Translations under genes and position numbers: made by a program | In this document: positions 1 through 8,417 of the stretch, one piece after another | How the letters are laid out: each line of letters starts with the position of its first letter | How positions within the stretch are numbered: the stretch's first letter is position 1 | The notes under the pieces: model-generated | What the model saw: the letters and a program-made list of their open reading frames with translations, nothing else | The model's database searches: none | What the model was told of the DNA's origin: nothing | Source: Niallia taxi | GTDB taxonomy: Bacteria; Bacillota; Bacilli; Bacillales; Cytobacillaceae | Direction of reading: 5' to 3' | NCBI RefSeq assembly: GCF_004005475.1 | Contig: NZ_RZTZ01000006.1 | Span: 124,001 to 188,000 of the forward strand | Length of the DNA stretch: 64,000 nucleotides

Positions 1-726
1 TCCAACTGCAATTCCAATCATACCAGCTAAGGAGAGACTGACAGACGCTATATCGAAAATCTTTGTTGCCATCATTGTCAATCCAACACTAACACCTAAA
101 CCTAACAGCGCTGTTAGTATAGGTAAGCCTGCTAGTAAGAAAGACGCAAAAGTAACTGCCAATACTACAAAAGCCAAGGCAATACCGACAACCTCAGACA
201 CACCGCCTATTTGCATCTCAGACCCTTTTACATCACCAGTTAATTCCGTTTGTATTCCATTGTCTTTAGAAAAGGCAATACTCTCCTCGAGATGCTTATA
301 GGAAGCATTTGATATATCATCCGCTCCTTGATTATAAGTGATATCTGCATATGCTACCTTCTCATTTTCAGAGATTGTCCCCATATCAAAAGGATTAGTA
401 ACTGTCTTAACAGACTTATCCTCTGTAATTTTCTCTAATGCTGTTAAGATGGTTTTTTCAGTGGATTCAGAAGTTACCTTATCACCGTCTTTTGTTCCAA
501 ATATGACACGAATTTTTCCATTGTCCGGACCTTGAGGAAATTCGGCCTTTATTACAGTTAACGCCTTTTCAGAAGGAGTATCAGGTATAGACATATCCTC
601 AGAAAAAACAGGCTTCATTCCAATAGCAATAGCCATTCCACCGACCAAAATTAGACCCCATAATAACAGAACCTTTATTTTATTTATCGCAGACCATTTT
701 CCTATTTTATATAATAGTTTCGACAT
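1..726 (-). CDS. MMPL/RND-family membrane transporter, N-terminal part (cut by window edge)
   Basis: Translation from the ATG at 726 gives 242 residues and stays open to the left edge, so only the N-terminus is present. It has an N-terminal membrane segment (about residues 15-37, beginning IKVLLLWGLILVGG), then an extracellular domain containing FPQGPDNGKIRVIFG, then three closely spaced hydrophobic helices from about residue 175. This layout is that of MmpL/YdfJ-type RND exporters, which move lipids or hydrophobic compounds using proton-motive force. An AAAGGAG ribosome binding site precedes the start. The substrate cannot be told from this part. A palindrome at 802-815 may be its operator. 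Confidence 0.8.
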   Translation of the reverse strand, partial: MSKLLYKIGKWSAINKIKVLLLWGLILVGGMAIAIGMKPVFSEDMSIPDTPSEKALTVIKAEFPQGPDNGKIRVIFGTKDGDKVTSESTEKTILTALEKITEDKSVKTVTNPFDMGTISENEKVAYADITYNQGADDISNASYKHLEESIAFSKDNGIQTELTGDVKGSEMQIGGVSEVVGIALAFVVLAVTFASFLLAGLPILTALLGLGVSVGLTMMATKIFDIASVSLSLAGMIGIAVG

Positions 727-801
727 AAATTTCTCCTTTCAATTAACTACTAGCTAATCATAAAGAAGAAAGAAGCAAATAAAATCGTCCAAAAGGGCAA
801 G

Positions 802-815
802 AAGTACATGTACTT
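802..815. promoter_or_regulatory. Palindrome AAGTACATGTACTT upstream of the MMPL gene
   Basis: A perfect 14-base palindrome lies about 75 bases upstream of the transporter start, flanked on both sides by copies of GGGCAAGAA. Its position and symmetry suit a repressor operator. No regulator gene is adjacent in the window, so this is a guess. The rest of 727-1038 shows no convincing gene. Confidence 0.3.
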
Positions 816-1038
816 TAGGGCAAGAATTATATTATGTAAAAAAATCATTTATGGCTTCTACCCTTCCCTGTCTACAACACGTAGGGATTATTCACAGATA
901 TCCAAATCGCAGTTAAAAATGTACCTTTTAATGGAACAACGCTTTCTTAACAATTACTACAAGTTACATTTAGACTCAATAGTAATTTCATTTAATTTTT
1001 ATACCTCTGACTTAAAGTGATTTGACTTTTAAATACAT

Positions 1039-1062
1039 AAAAAAAACACTCAAAGGAGTGTC
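1039..1062 (-). terminator. Rho-independent terminator of the histidine phosphatase gene
   Basis: Read on the minus strand, ACACTC-CTTT-GAGTGT is followed by a run of eight T. It lies about 27 bases past the stop codon of the phosphatase gene. Confidence 0.85.
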
Positions 1063-1088
1063 TTAGAGTGCAGCTTATTAAATTTAGT

Positions 1089-1688
1089 CTAAGAAACAAC
1101 GGAAATTCCAGCTTTTCTATCATTAAAATCATGATTAATAATCTCAACTAATTTAAATTCTTTGTTCTCATATTCGAATTTTAAAATGCAGCAATTTCCG
1201 ATTTTCGCCTCTTGAGTAATGGTGCTAGTATGCTTCCAATATCTCATAAAGTTTCTGCAAGATGCTCCATGTGATACAGCTAATGCTACTTCATTATCTT
1301 CTTCCATTATTTTTTGACAAGTAGCATTCATTCTTAGCTGCACTTCTTTTTGATCTTCGCCTCCATACTTAACAAAAAAATCATTATAAGGAAGTGGTGG
1401 GTTTAAATCTTCACTTTCTCCTTCAAATGTCCCAAAATTCCATTCCTTTAATCCTTTCAGTCTTGTATATGGAATTTTAGTTACAATTTCTAACGTGTCA
1501 CACGCTCTTTCTGACGTGGAACAATAAGCTTTATCAAAGATAATATGCTGATCATTAAAGTAATTTGCGGCAGCCTCTGCTTGTTTTATTCCCAATTCCG
1601 TAAGTGGAGAATCACACCAGCCTTGAATTTTTCTTCTTTTATTAAATAATGTTTGTCCATGTCTCATTAAATATAATGTCTTTTTCAT
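1089..1688 (-). CDS. Histidine phosphatase family protein (phosphoglycerate mutase-like)
   Basis: A 199-residue cytosolic protein. The catalytic RHG motif is at residues 9-11 (LMRHGQTLFN), followed by IQGWCDSPLTELG. The second catalytic histidine is in VSHGASCRNFMRYW and the acidic residue is in EWNFGTFEGE. These are hallmarks of the dPGM/PhoE branch of the histidine phosphatase superfamily, whose members hydrolyse small phosphoesters through a phosphohistidine. The real substrate is not predictable. The start at 1688 has a GGAGAGGTGG site. The gene stands alone, with a terminator after it and a repeat element behind it. Confidence 0.85.
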   Translation of the reverse strand: MKKTLYLMRHGQTLFNKRRKIQGWCDSPLTELGIKQAEAAANYFNDQHIIFDKAYCSTSERACDTLEIVTKIPYTRLKGLKEWNFGTFEGESEDLNPPLPYNDFFVKYGGEDQKEVQLRMNATCQKIMEEDNEVALAVSHGASCRNFMRYWKHTSTITQEAKIGNCCILKFEYENKEFKLVEIINHDFNDRKAGISVVS

Positions 1689-1864
1689 CCATATCCACCT
1701 CTCCGAACACTAAAAACAATTAATTTACATGTAAAAGGAAGAAATTCACTTATGCCTTTTTTGTTTACTCAAAATTTATTTCCTTACCTCCATTATCCAT
1801 TAAATATTAAGAGAGCGTTATCATAATCCTCTTAAATCCTTGCCTTATTCTCTCAAGTAAAAAA

Positions 1865-2135
1865 AAGAGACTGGGATAAAAGTATGTGAATATGCGAAAA
1901 ACCGAACTACTTAATCAATCACTGATTAAATAGTTCGGTTTTTTGTGTTTATTAGTATTAATACAATGATTAGAAATTCTTCCTCCCCGCGGAAAGCGAG
2001 TGACTGTAGCGCAATGAAACGAACTAATTTTAAACCCCTATTCTATTTAGTCACGTGCTTCATTTTTCAAATTTAGATGTAATTTTATTATTCGTGTTTA
2101 GAAAGGTTATCTTTTGTTTTGTCCCAGCCTCTCTT
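1865..2135. repeat. MITE-like element with inverted ends and an internal terminator hairpin
   Basis: The left end reads GAGACTGGGATAAAA and the right end TTTTGTCCCAGCCTCTC, an imperfect inverted pair about 270 bases apart. Just inside the left end is a hairpin (1897-1944), ACCGAACTACTTAATCA paired with TGATTAAATAGTTCGGT and flanked by A and T runs, which could end transcription on either strand. The interior has a GC-rich segment beginning CCGCGGAAAGCGAG at about 1987. Partial copies of the left unit lie at 30451-30530, 33143-33223 and, more loosely, 11388-11460. No ORF is present, so it would have to be moved in trans. Confidence 0.7.
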
Positions 2136-2175
2136 TTGAAAGCTGGAACTTTTAATACTTAACCAAGCATTATAT

Positions 2176-3531
2176 TTATCCTATAATGATGCGCTCTTTT
2201 GGATAGTTATAAGGCTGTTTCATTGGTTTCCCTCCCATAAAGAACAAGAAGGTAAACATTCCGATTTTCCCTATAAACATTAAAATCATGATGACACTCT
2301 TGCCAATAATACTCAATTCTGGTGTAATTCCAAGCGAAAGGCCAACGGTACCAAACGCAGAGGAAACTTCAAATAATATCTCCATTAAGGAAAAGGCTGT
2401 TTCGAAATAGGCAAGTATGAATACTGCCAAAACACAAAGTATCATCCCTGTTGTGAATACGATGAAAGACTTGATGATATCCTCTTCTTCAATCTCTCTT
2501 TTGAATATTTTTATGGTTCTATTGCCCTTCGCATAATTATAAATGGTTAAAAGCATCACAGCAAAAGTCGTTGTTCTAATCCCACCACCAGCACTGCTTG
2601 GAGATGCCCCTATGAACATAAAAATACAAAGCATTAAAATGGTTGGTACGGATAGCTCGTTCACATCGCTAATCGCCATTCCGCCAGTCCGTGAAGATAT
2701 GGAATAAAACAAGGAATGGAAAAAGGATTGATGCCAATTCTTGTCTGTAAAGAAATGACTGTACTCGAACAAATAGAAGAAAACTACTCCGATCACAATC
2801 AGAATGAAAAAAGTTGCGGTTGTAACTTTAGTGAACAAGGAGAATTGGAATGTGCTTTTTCGCTTATGCCTGAGCCACTGAATGACCTCTATTAATACTG
2901 GAAATCCAAGTGATCCGATGATAAAGAGTACTATATTAATGATGATGACAAAATAATCATCTGCGAACGGAATAAGAGATTTTCCTGTAATATCAAAACC
3001 AGCATTTGTCGTTGCAGCTACAGAGGCGAAAAAACCTTGTAAATAAGCCTCTTGCCATGTAGAAAAATACTTTAAAAAATAGGTACCGAAAACAACAGCC
3101 CCAAATAGCTCAACAATAACAAAAACAAAGAAAATCATTCGAATGAGCCGAACAATTCCAGAAAAAGTCGGGCTGTTTTGTTCAGTCGTCATAAGTATCC
3201 TTGCTCTAAGTCCTATCTTTTTTCCAGATACAAGCCAAAGAATTGTACCGAAAGCCAACACCCCAATTCCACCAAATTGGAGGATGATTGCAAAAATAAA
3301 CGTACCGGGAACACTAAGGAGCTGACTCACATCTACCGTAGATAATCCTGTAACAGTTACCGCACTGATAGATATGAATACGGCATCAATAAATGCGAGC
3401 TCTGTATTCTCTTTTTGAGTGATAGGCAGCAGCAATAAAATGGTTGAAACCATCACAGCTACTAAATAATAAAATACAATTAACTGAGCTGCAGATAGTC
3501 GTTTTGTGAAAATCTTTATTTTACTATTCAT
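2176..3531 (-). CDS. Ktr/Trk-type potassium uptake channel subunit (KtrB/KtrD-like)
   Basis: A 451-residue integral membrane protein with four membrane-pore-membrane units. Pore-loop selectivity segments are visible as VTVTGLS, TTNAGFD, SSRTGGM and SAFGTVGLS; the conserved glycine in each is the potassium-filter signature of the SKT family. The length matches Bacillus KtrB/KtrD, about 445-450 residues. In that family the channel works with a cytosolic RCK-domain subunit (KtrA/KtrC) that gates it. None is adjacent here, as is usual for KtrD-type solo genes, so KtrB against KtrD cannot be decided. The repeat element ending at 2135 supplies the likely terminator. Confidence 0.85.
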   Translation of the reverse strand: MNSKIKIFTKRLSAAQLIVFYYLVAVMVSTILLLLPITQKENTELAFIDAVFISISAVTVTGLSTVDVSQLLSVPGTFIFAIILQFGGIGVLAFGTILWLVSGKKIGLRARILMTTEQNSPTFSGIVRLIRMIFFVFVIVELFGAVVFGTYFLKYFSTWQEAYLQGFFASVAATTNAGFDITGKSLIPFADDYFVIIINIVLFIIGSLGFPVLIEVIQWLRHKRKSTFQFSLFTKVTTATFFILIVIGVVFFYLFEYSHFFTDKNWHQSFFHSLFYSISSRTGGMAISDVNELSVPTILMLCIFMFIGASPSSAGGGIRTTTFAVMLLTIYNYAKGNRTIKIFKREIEEEDIIKSFIVFTTGMILCVLAVFILAYFETAFSLMEILFEVSSAFGTVGLSLGITPELSIIGKSVIMILMFIGKIGMFTFLFFMGGKPMKQPYNYPKERIIIG

Positions 3532-4066
3532 TTTTCTCCAACTTCTTTATGTTTTGTACCATATATTTTGTCCGTTTAAAAAGATAATAAACGAAACAGG
3601 ATGGGAGATTAGAAAGGTTTTCTTTTTTTTCTTTTAAATATAGCATTTTCCACTCAGTCGAATTTATTCAAATGTGAAACAGGTTATTAATCCTATAGGT
3701 ATTCTTCACTTGAACAGTTACCTAAAAAGTAACAAGTTGTTCAATAAAAATGTAACATACTTCTTCATCTGAATTTTTGAACATTCCGAAAAAGTCCGAT
3801 ATTACTACGTAATTTTTGGTCTTAATTGACTAAATTCTATGACTTTTTTGTGTATTAAATAATGTGGTAATCTCCCTTTCTATCCAAACATGCAGAAAAG
3901 AGAAAGGATGCAGTTAATAAGAACCTAACCCTTTCTCTGGATTTTTTTATAAAGTTTTTGTAAGTCCTCTGTAATTAAAATAGTGATAAATAACCTTAAT
4001 CAAACAGTTTAAAAAAATAATGTAATTTATATCTTTTAACTTATATTCAGCTGCCATTAGTTTCTC
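3532..4066. other. Gene-free leader region upstream of the potassium channel gene
   Basis: There is no supportable gene in these 535 bases. They hold an interrupted inverted repeat at 3710-3744 (TTGAACA-GTTAC against GTAAC-TGTTCAA), a possible operator for the channel gene, and a plus-strand terminator hairpin at 3899-3949. I looked for a ydaO-type cyclic-di-AMP riboswitch, known ahead of Bacillus ktr genes, and found no matching conserved blocks. Confidence 0.5.
3899..3949 (+). terminator. Orphan plus-strand terminator
   Basis: AGAGAAAGG pairs with CCTTTCTCT across a 22-base loop and is followed by a run of seven T. No plus-strand gene precedes it, so it may end an unannotated small RNA, or stop antisense transcription toward the AraC gene. 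Confidence 0.5.
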
Positions 4067-4876
4067 TCAGGATTTTTTATTATGAATGGGTTGCTGACTA
4101 ACTAAAAGCGCTGGAAGTGTATGTCGGTATTCTTTTGGTGTACATAATGTTTTTTTGATGAAGTTCCGATTAAATGAGCGTATGTTTTCATATCCACAAA
4201 GATAAGCAATCTCCGTTATATTTTTTTCTGTTGTTCTGAGCAGATGGCAACCATAGCTAATACGAGTATCATTTAAAAACTCGGTAAAAGATGTTTTAAC
4301 ATGGGCATTAAAATATTTGGAAAGATAATTATAACTATATCCAAGTGTGACGGCTATACTTTGTAAAGTAATAGGTTCTGTAAAGTGTTCCTGTATGTAG
4401 GTTAGCAGGGTGTGAAGTAAAGCTGAGTCTTTTTTTTCTGTTTTTATGAGGGTCGTTTGTGCCATTAGCTCGGCTAATAATAAGTAAAGACTGGCTTTTT
4501 GTTCTAAAAGGTTGAAGTCATCTTTAAAGAGTGTTTTAGAAACGAGCATTTTTGCCTGTACAGAAAGGTCGAAAACGGGGTTTTCAAGGGAACGATTTTC
4601 TATCATGCTTTGAAAGGTCGTTACATAATCGGGTGAAAAGATACATATTTTGGCTCTGGATTGTGATACTGTCGCAATGGAATGAATTTCATTCGGTAAA
4701 ATTAGTAAATATTGTCCAGTATGTAAATGATAGTTTTTTTGTTCAATCATGACATCCATTTCACCACCTACGACAAAGATTAATTCAAAACAACGATGGA
4801 GATGGCTAGGAAAGTTTAAATTGGCAGAATCATAGTTTGAAATGAAATCAAAATGGTGGGACTCATATAATAACAT
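4067..4876 (-). CDS. AraC-family transcriptional regulator of the adjacent sugar operon
   Basis: 269 residues. The N-terminal part is cupin-like, with histidines in SHLHRCFELIFV and HLHTGQYLLILPNEIHS typical of sugar-sensing AraC proteins. The C-terminal 100 residues form two helix-turn-helix units (PITLQSIAVTLGYSYNYLSKYF and NITEIAYLCGYENIRSFNRNF). It is transcribed away from the Gfo/Idh-ThuA operon starting at 5143, so it most likely controls that operon in response to a sugar or inositol-like compound (inference from position). A near-perfect sigma-A promoter for it lies at 4918-4946. Confidence 0.9.
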   Translation of the reverse strand: MLLYESHHFDFISNYDSANLNFPSHLHRCFELIFVVGGEMDVMIEQKNYHLHTGQYLLILPNEIHSIATVSQSRAKICIFSPDYVTTFQSMIENRSLENPVFDLSVQAKMLVSKTLFKDDFNLLEQKASLYLLLAELMAQTTLIKTEKKDSALLHTLLTYIQEHFTEPITLQSIAVTLGYSYNYLSKYFNAHVKTSFTEFLNDTRISYGCHLLRTTEKNITEIAYLCGYENIRSFNRNFIKKTLCTPKEYRHTLPALLVSQQPIHNKKS

Positions 4877-4917
4877 GGTAGATTCACCCTTTCCTAATAG
4901 GATAATTTTTGTCTAGG

Positions 4918-4946
4918 ATTATATAAGTTTTATCTTGTTGTGTCAA
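4918..4946 (-). promoter_or_regulatory. Sigma-A promoter of the AraC regulator gene
   Basis: On the minus strand TTGACA and TATAAT are separated by exactly 17 bases, a full consensus match. It lies 40-70 bases upstream of the regulator start. Confidence 0.85.
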
Positions 4947-4971
4947 ATGAAAAAGTGATACATTTACCAAT

Positions 4972-5003
4972 AATAGACATACATTAAATAAGATTTGTCT
5001 ATT
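4972..5003. promoter_or_regulatory. Inverted repeat AATAGACA-N16-TGTCTATT in the divergent promoter region
   Basis: Eight-base perfect arms 16 bases apart lie between the AraC gene promoter and the Gfo/Idh operon. This position fits an operator for the AraC regulator. No clear sigma-A promoter for the rightward operon could be assigned, which is common for activator-dependent genes. Confidence 0.45.
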
Positions 5004-5142
5004 TCTCGCGGGTATCCCCCTATTCACTGCTGTGACAATTCGTATTACCGCTTTTTCTTAATGCTTTAAGATTGGAAGAGCGGGAATGATTTGTTTATCA
5101 TTCTATATCTTTCCTAGTCTAATATTATCAAAGGAGAATACT

Positions 5143-6303
5143 ATGGAGAAAATTAGAATTGGAATGGTCGGTTATAAATTTATGGGGAAGGCACACAGTC
5201 ATGCATACCAGGATCTTCCTATGTTCTTCCCGGATATCATTCATCCTGAAATGAAGGTCATTTGCGGTCGTGATGAAAAAGCTGTCTCTCTTGCCGCCAA
5301 ACAATTTGGCTGGGAAGAATATACAACTGACTGGAAGTCCTTATTAGAAAGAGACGATATTGATTTAATCGATATCAATGCACCAAGTGATGTACATAAA
5401 GAAATAACAATTGCTGCAGCAAAAGCAGGCAAGCATGTTTTTTGCGAAAAACCGTTAGCGCTTACATTAGCGGACTCTAGAGAAATGCTGGAAGTGGTGG
5501 AGGCAGCTGGGGTAAAGCACTTGGTTGGCTTTAACTATCGCTTTGCTCCTGCTGTTATGCTGGCGAAAAAGCTGCTGGATGATGCTAGACTTGGTGAAAT
5601 TTATCATTTCAGGGCCTGTTTTTTACAGGATTGGCTTGTCGATCCTAACTTTCCCCTTGCCTGGAGATTGCAAAAGGAAGTTGCCGGTTCAGGTTCACAC
5701 GGAGACCTCGGAGCTCATTTGATTGATTTGGCCCATTACCTTATTGGTGATATGACAGAAGTAATTGGTATGAGTGAAACCTTTATTAAAGAGCGGCCAA
5801 TTCCTTCCCAAATGTCCGGTTTAACTGCAAAAGGCAGCAATAGTGATGAGAAAGCGCCTGTAACAGTGGATGATGCTACCCTCTTCCTAGCTCGTTTTGC
5901 CAATGGGGCATTAGGAAGCTTTGAAGCTACTCGTTATGCTGCAGGTCATCGTTGTACAAATTCATTTGAAATCAACGGAAGTAAAGGCAGTGTTATTTTT
6001 GACTTTGAGCGAATGAATGAACTGCAGGTTTATTTTACTGATGACAAGGAGGATGTACAGGGATTTCGCCGAGTGTTAGCGACTGATCCAAGCCATGCTT
6101 TCGCTCAAAATTGGTGGCCCCCGGGACATACGATTGGCTATGAACACACATTTATTCACGAAGTAGTAGAACTTATGGAGTCTTTTCGCGAGAATCGTCA
6201 GCCTGTTCCAAACTTCCGTGATGGCGTAAAGTGTCAAGAAGTATTGGAAGCGGTTGATTTATCGATTGAGAAACGTCAATGGATACGAATATCTGAAGTT
6301 TAA
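5143..6303 (+). CDS. Gfo/Idh/MocA-family NAD(P)-dependent oxidoreductase
   Basis: 386 residues from the ATG at 5143, chosen because AAGGAG sits seven bases upstream; an earlier in-frame start at 5086 has no such site. The N-terminal Rossmann fold begins IRIGMVGYKFMG, and the family EKP motif is in VFCEKPLALTL. The C-terminal domain has the H-x3-D pair typical of the family (LGAHLIDLAHYL). Members oxidise or epimerise sugars, inositols or sugar acids in the cytosol. First gene of a three-gene operon with a ThuA protein and a second Gfo/Idh enzyme, a combination usually linked to catabolism of oxidised or disaccharide sugars. The substrate is not determinable. Confidence 0.88.
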   Translation: MEKIRIGMVGYKFMGKAHSHAYQDLPMFFPDIIHPEMKVICGRDEKAVSLAAKQFGWEEYTTDWKSLLERDDIDLIDINAPSDVHKEITIAAAKAGKHVFCEKPLALTLADSREMLEVVEAAGVKHLVGFNYRFAPAVMLAKKLLDDARLGEIYHFRACFLQDWLVDPNFPLAWRLQKEVAGSGSHGDLGAHLIDLAHYLIGDMTEVIGMSETFIKERPIPSQMSGLTAKGSNSDEKAPVTVDDATLFLARFANGALGSFEATRYAAGHRCTNSFEINGSKGSVIFDFERMNELQVYFTDDKEDVQGFRRVLATDPSHAFAQNWWPPGHTIGYEHTFIHEVVELMESFRENRQPVPNFRDGVKCQEVLEAVDLSIEKRQWIRISEV

Positions 6304-6332
6304 AATACATTACGGAAGTGTGGGGTGGAACT

Positions 6333-7070
6333 ATGAAAAAATCGGCTTTAATTGTTTGGGGCGGATGGGATGGCCATCAGCCTGAACAAGTAGCAGACAT
6401 CTTTAAAGAAATTCTGGAAGAAGAAAACTTCCAAGTAGAGGTTTCAAATTCACTAGATTCTTATGCAGATAAGGAAAGGCTAAAGACATTTGACTTAATT
6501 GTTCCTCACTGGACAATGGGTCAAATTGAAAGAAAGTACGTCTTAAATATTTCTGAAGCAGTGGCTGCAGGTGTCGGCTTAGCTGGCTGTCATGGTGGAA
6601 TGTGTGACTCTTTCCGTAACAATGTTGACTGGCAGTTTATGACAGGAGGAAATTGGGTCGCTCATCCTGGCAATGACGGGGTGGACTATACTGTTAACAT
6701 TAAACACTCCTCCAGCCCGCTATTAAAAGGTATTTCTGATTTTAAAGTTGTAAGTGAGCAATATTATCTTCATTATGATCCGGCTGTAGAAGTGTTAGCA
6801 ACTACGCGTTTCCCAGTGTTTGATGGTCCTCATTCTGCAAACAAAGCAATCGATATGCCAGTTGTCTGGACAAAACGCTGGGGACACGGAAATGTATTTT
6901 ACAATTCATTAGGTCATCAGGCAAATATTGTCGCAATGCCGGAAGTCTCCCTTATTATGCGTCGAGGGTTTTTATGGGCCGCTTCTGGAAAGGCACAGGC
7001 CGAGAATTCAGCTGTAAATTCGACCTACAAAAATGTACGTACCTATACTGGTATGGGAGACAGCCAATAA
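6333..7070 (+). CDS. ThuA-domain protein (trehalose-utilisation-like)
   Basis: 245 residues from the ATG at 6333, after a GGGGTGG site; a GTG at 6318 is in frame but less likely. The fold is glutamine-amidotransferase-like, beginning ALIVWGGWDGHQPEQ, with GLAGCHGGMCDSF in the position of the family's nucleophile elbow and WTKRWGHGNVFYNSLGH near the end. ThuA proteins take part in metabolism of 3-keto-disaccharides and related sugars. Its place between two Gfo/Idh genes, 29 bases after the first and 31 before the second, supports a joint pathway in which one enzyme oxidises a sugar and the others process the keto-sugar (inference). Confidence 0.88.
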   Translation: MKKSALIVWGGWDGHQPEQVADIFKEILEEENFQVEVSNSLDSYADKERLKTFDLIVPHWTMGQIERKYVLNISEAVAAGVGLAGCHGGMCDSFRNNVDWQFMTGGNWVAHPGNDGVDYTVNIKHSSSPLLKGISDFKVVSEQYYLHYDPAVEVLATTRFPVFDGPHSANKAIDMPVVWTKRWGHGNVFYNSLGHQANIVAMPEVSLIMRRGFLWAASGKAQAENSAVNSTYKNVRTYTGMGDSQ

Positions 7071-7101
7071 AAAACCTTTAAACTGAATCTGGAGGAGTCT
7101 T

Positions 7102-8199
7102 ATGAAAAAACTTAAAGTTGGCATCATTGGATGTGGAAATATTAGTTCTATTTACATGGAAAACTGTCCAAAATTCCCCCATCTTGAAGTTGTGGCCTGT
7201 GCTGATTTAGATTTACAGCGGGCCGATTCTCAAGCTGAAAAGTATAATATTCCTAAAGCTTGTTCAGTAGAGGAGCTCCTGAATGATCAGGAAATTGAAC
7301 TAGTAATTAATTTAACCATACCAAAAGCACATGCCTCTGTCTGTATACAAGCGCTTGAAGCAGGAAAGCATGTATATACGGAAAAACCGCTGGCCGTTAC
7401 GCGCGACGAAGGCAGTCAAATTTTAGAAACAGCAAAAAAACGAAATCTCCTTGTTGGCAGTGCGCCTGACACCTTCTTAGGTGCTGGTATTCAAACGGCG
7501 ATTCATTTAATAGAGCAAGGTGAAATTGGTGTGCCTATTGGAGCATCTGCTTTTATGATTTGCCGTGGTCACGAACATTGGCATCCTGACCCAGCCTTTT
7601 ATTATGATGTCGGCGGTGGGCCAATGTTTGATATGGGACCATACTACTTAACAGCCTTGGTTGCTCTATTAGGACCAATTAAGCGAATATCAGGGTTCAC
7701 ACGAATCAGCTATCCTGAAAGAACGGTGCTAAGCACACCAAAAGCAGGCACTAAAATCGATGTGAAAATACCAACTCATATCGCAGGTGTGATTGATTTT
7801 TCTTCAGGAGTAATTGGAAACATTACTACGAGTTTTGATGCAATTGGCGGTACATCCCTTCCACCTATTGAAATATACGGAAGTGAAGGAACATTACTAG
7901 TTCCTGATCCAAACACCTTTGGCGGACCTGTTAAGCTTAGAAAACGTGACGAAAATGAATTTAAAGAGGTACCACTTGAATACGGGCACGCTCAAAACAG
8001 TAGAGGACTTGGTGTGGCAGATATGGCTCAAGCAATTATTGAAGGCAGTCACTTTCGAGCAAATGGCAAGTTAGCCTATCATGTGTTAGAAGCAATGCAT
8101 GGTTTCCATGATTCCTCAGATAGCGGCAGACATTATATGATGGAAAGTACCTGCGACAGACCTGAACCAGTCTCCATCAAAATCCAGAAGCAACGATAG
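7102..8199 (+). CDS. Second Gfo/Idh/MocA-family oxidoreductase
   Basis: 365 residues. The Rossmann fold starts KVGIIGCGNISSIYMENC and the EKP motif is in VYTEKPLAVTRDEG. The second domain contains GGGPMFDMGPYYLTALVALLG, the substrate-pocket region of the family. The sequence differs clearly from the first enzyme, so the pair are not tandem copies and probably catalyse different steps. A GGAGGAG site precedes the start. It is the last gene of the operon, followed by a strong terminator at 8219-8250. Confidence 0.88.
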   Translation: MKKLKVGIIGCGNISSIYMENCPKFPHLEVVACADLDLQRADSQAEKYNIPKACSVEELLNDQEIELVINLTIPKAHASVCIQALEAGKHVYTEKPLAVTRDEGSQILETAKKRNLLVGSAPDTFLGAGIQTAIHLIEQGEIGVPIGASAFMICRGHEHWHPDPAFYYDVGGGPMFDMGPYYLTALVALLGPIKRISGFTRISYPERTVLSTPKAGTKIDVKIPTHIAGVIDFSSGVIGNITTSFDAIGGTSLPPIEIYGSEGTLLVPDPNTFGGPVKLRKRDENEFKEVPLEYGHAQNSRGLGVADMAQAIIEGSHFRANGKLAYHVLEAMHGFHDSSDSGRHYMMESTCDRPEPVSIKIQKQR

Positions 8200-8218
8200 T
8201 TTAAAGGTTGAATATTTA

Positions 8219-8250
8219 CAAGGGCTGCCTTTTAGGACAGCCCTTTTTTG
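8219..8250 (+). terminator. Terminator of the Gfo/Idh-ThuA operon
   Basis: AAGGGCTG pairs with CAGCCCTT around CCTTTTAGGA and leads into a T run. It starts about 20 bases after the stop codon. Confidence 0.9.
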
Positions 8251-8330
8251 CGTGTTAAATTGATTTTGCTATAGATGTTGCTGATTTTTTTAAGAATTAC
8301 ATAGAAAAAGGTCAATTGGCAATATCAAAG

Positions 8331-8376
8331 AAGTCTAAAACCCACCCTATAAAAGAGGTATGGGTTTTAGACTTTT
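8331..8376. terminator. Long hairpin between convergent genes
   Basis: AAGTCTAAAACCCA pairs perfectly with TGGGTTTTAGACTT. It lies 42 bases past the stop of the minus-strand MFS gene and probably ends that transcript, though the T tract is poor. It may act in both directions. Confidence 0.6.
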
Positions 8377-8417
8377 AGCTTATTTAGAATATAACTTTAC
8401 CCATGTGCAGTCGTATA

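Noticed and set aside
808-1020. Plus-strand 70-codon reading frame between the MMPL and phosphatase genes
   Set aside because: No ribosome binding site, odd composition, overlaps the palindrome that looks regulatory, and no protein-like motif.
3532-3960. ydaO-type cyclic-di-AMP riboswitch ahead of the potassium channel gene
   Set aside because: Sought because such riboswitches precede Bacillus ktr genes, but no conserved GC-rich core blocks are present.
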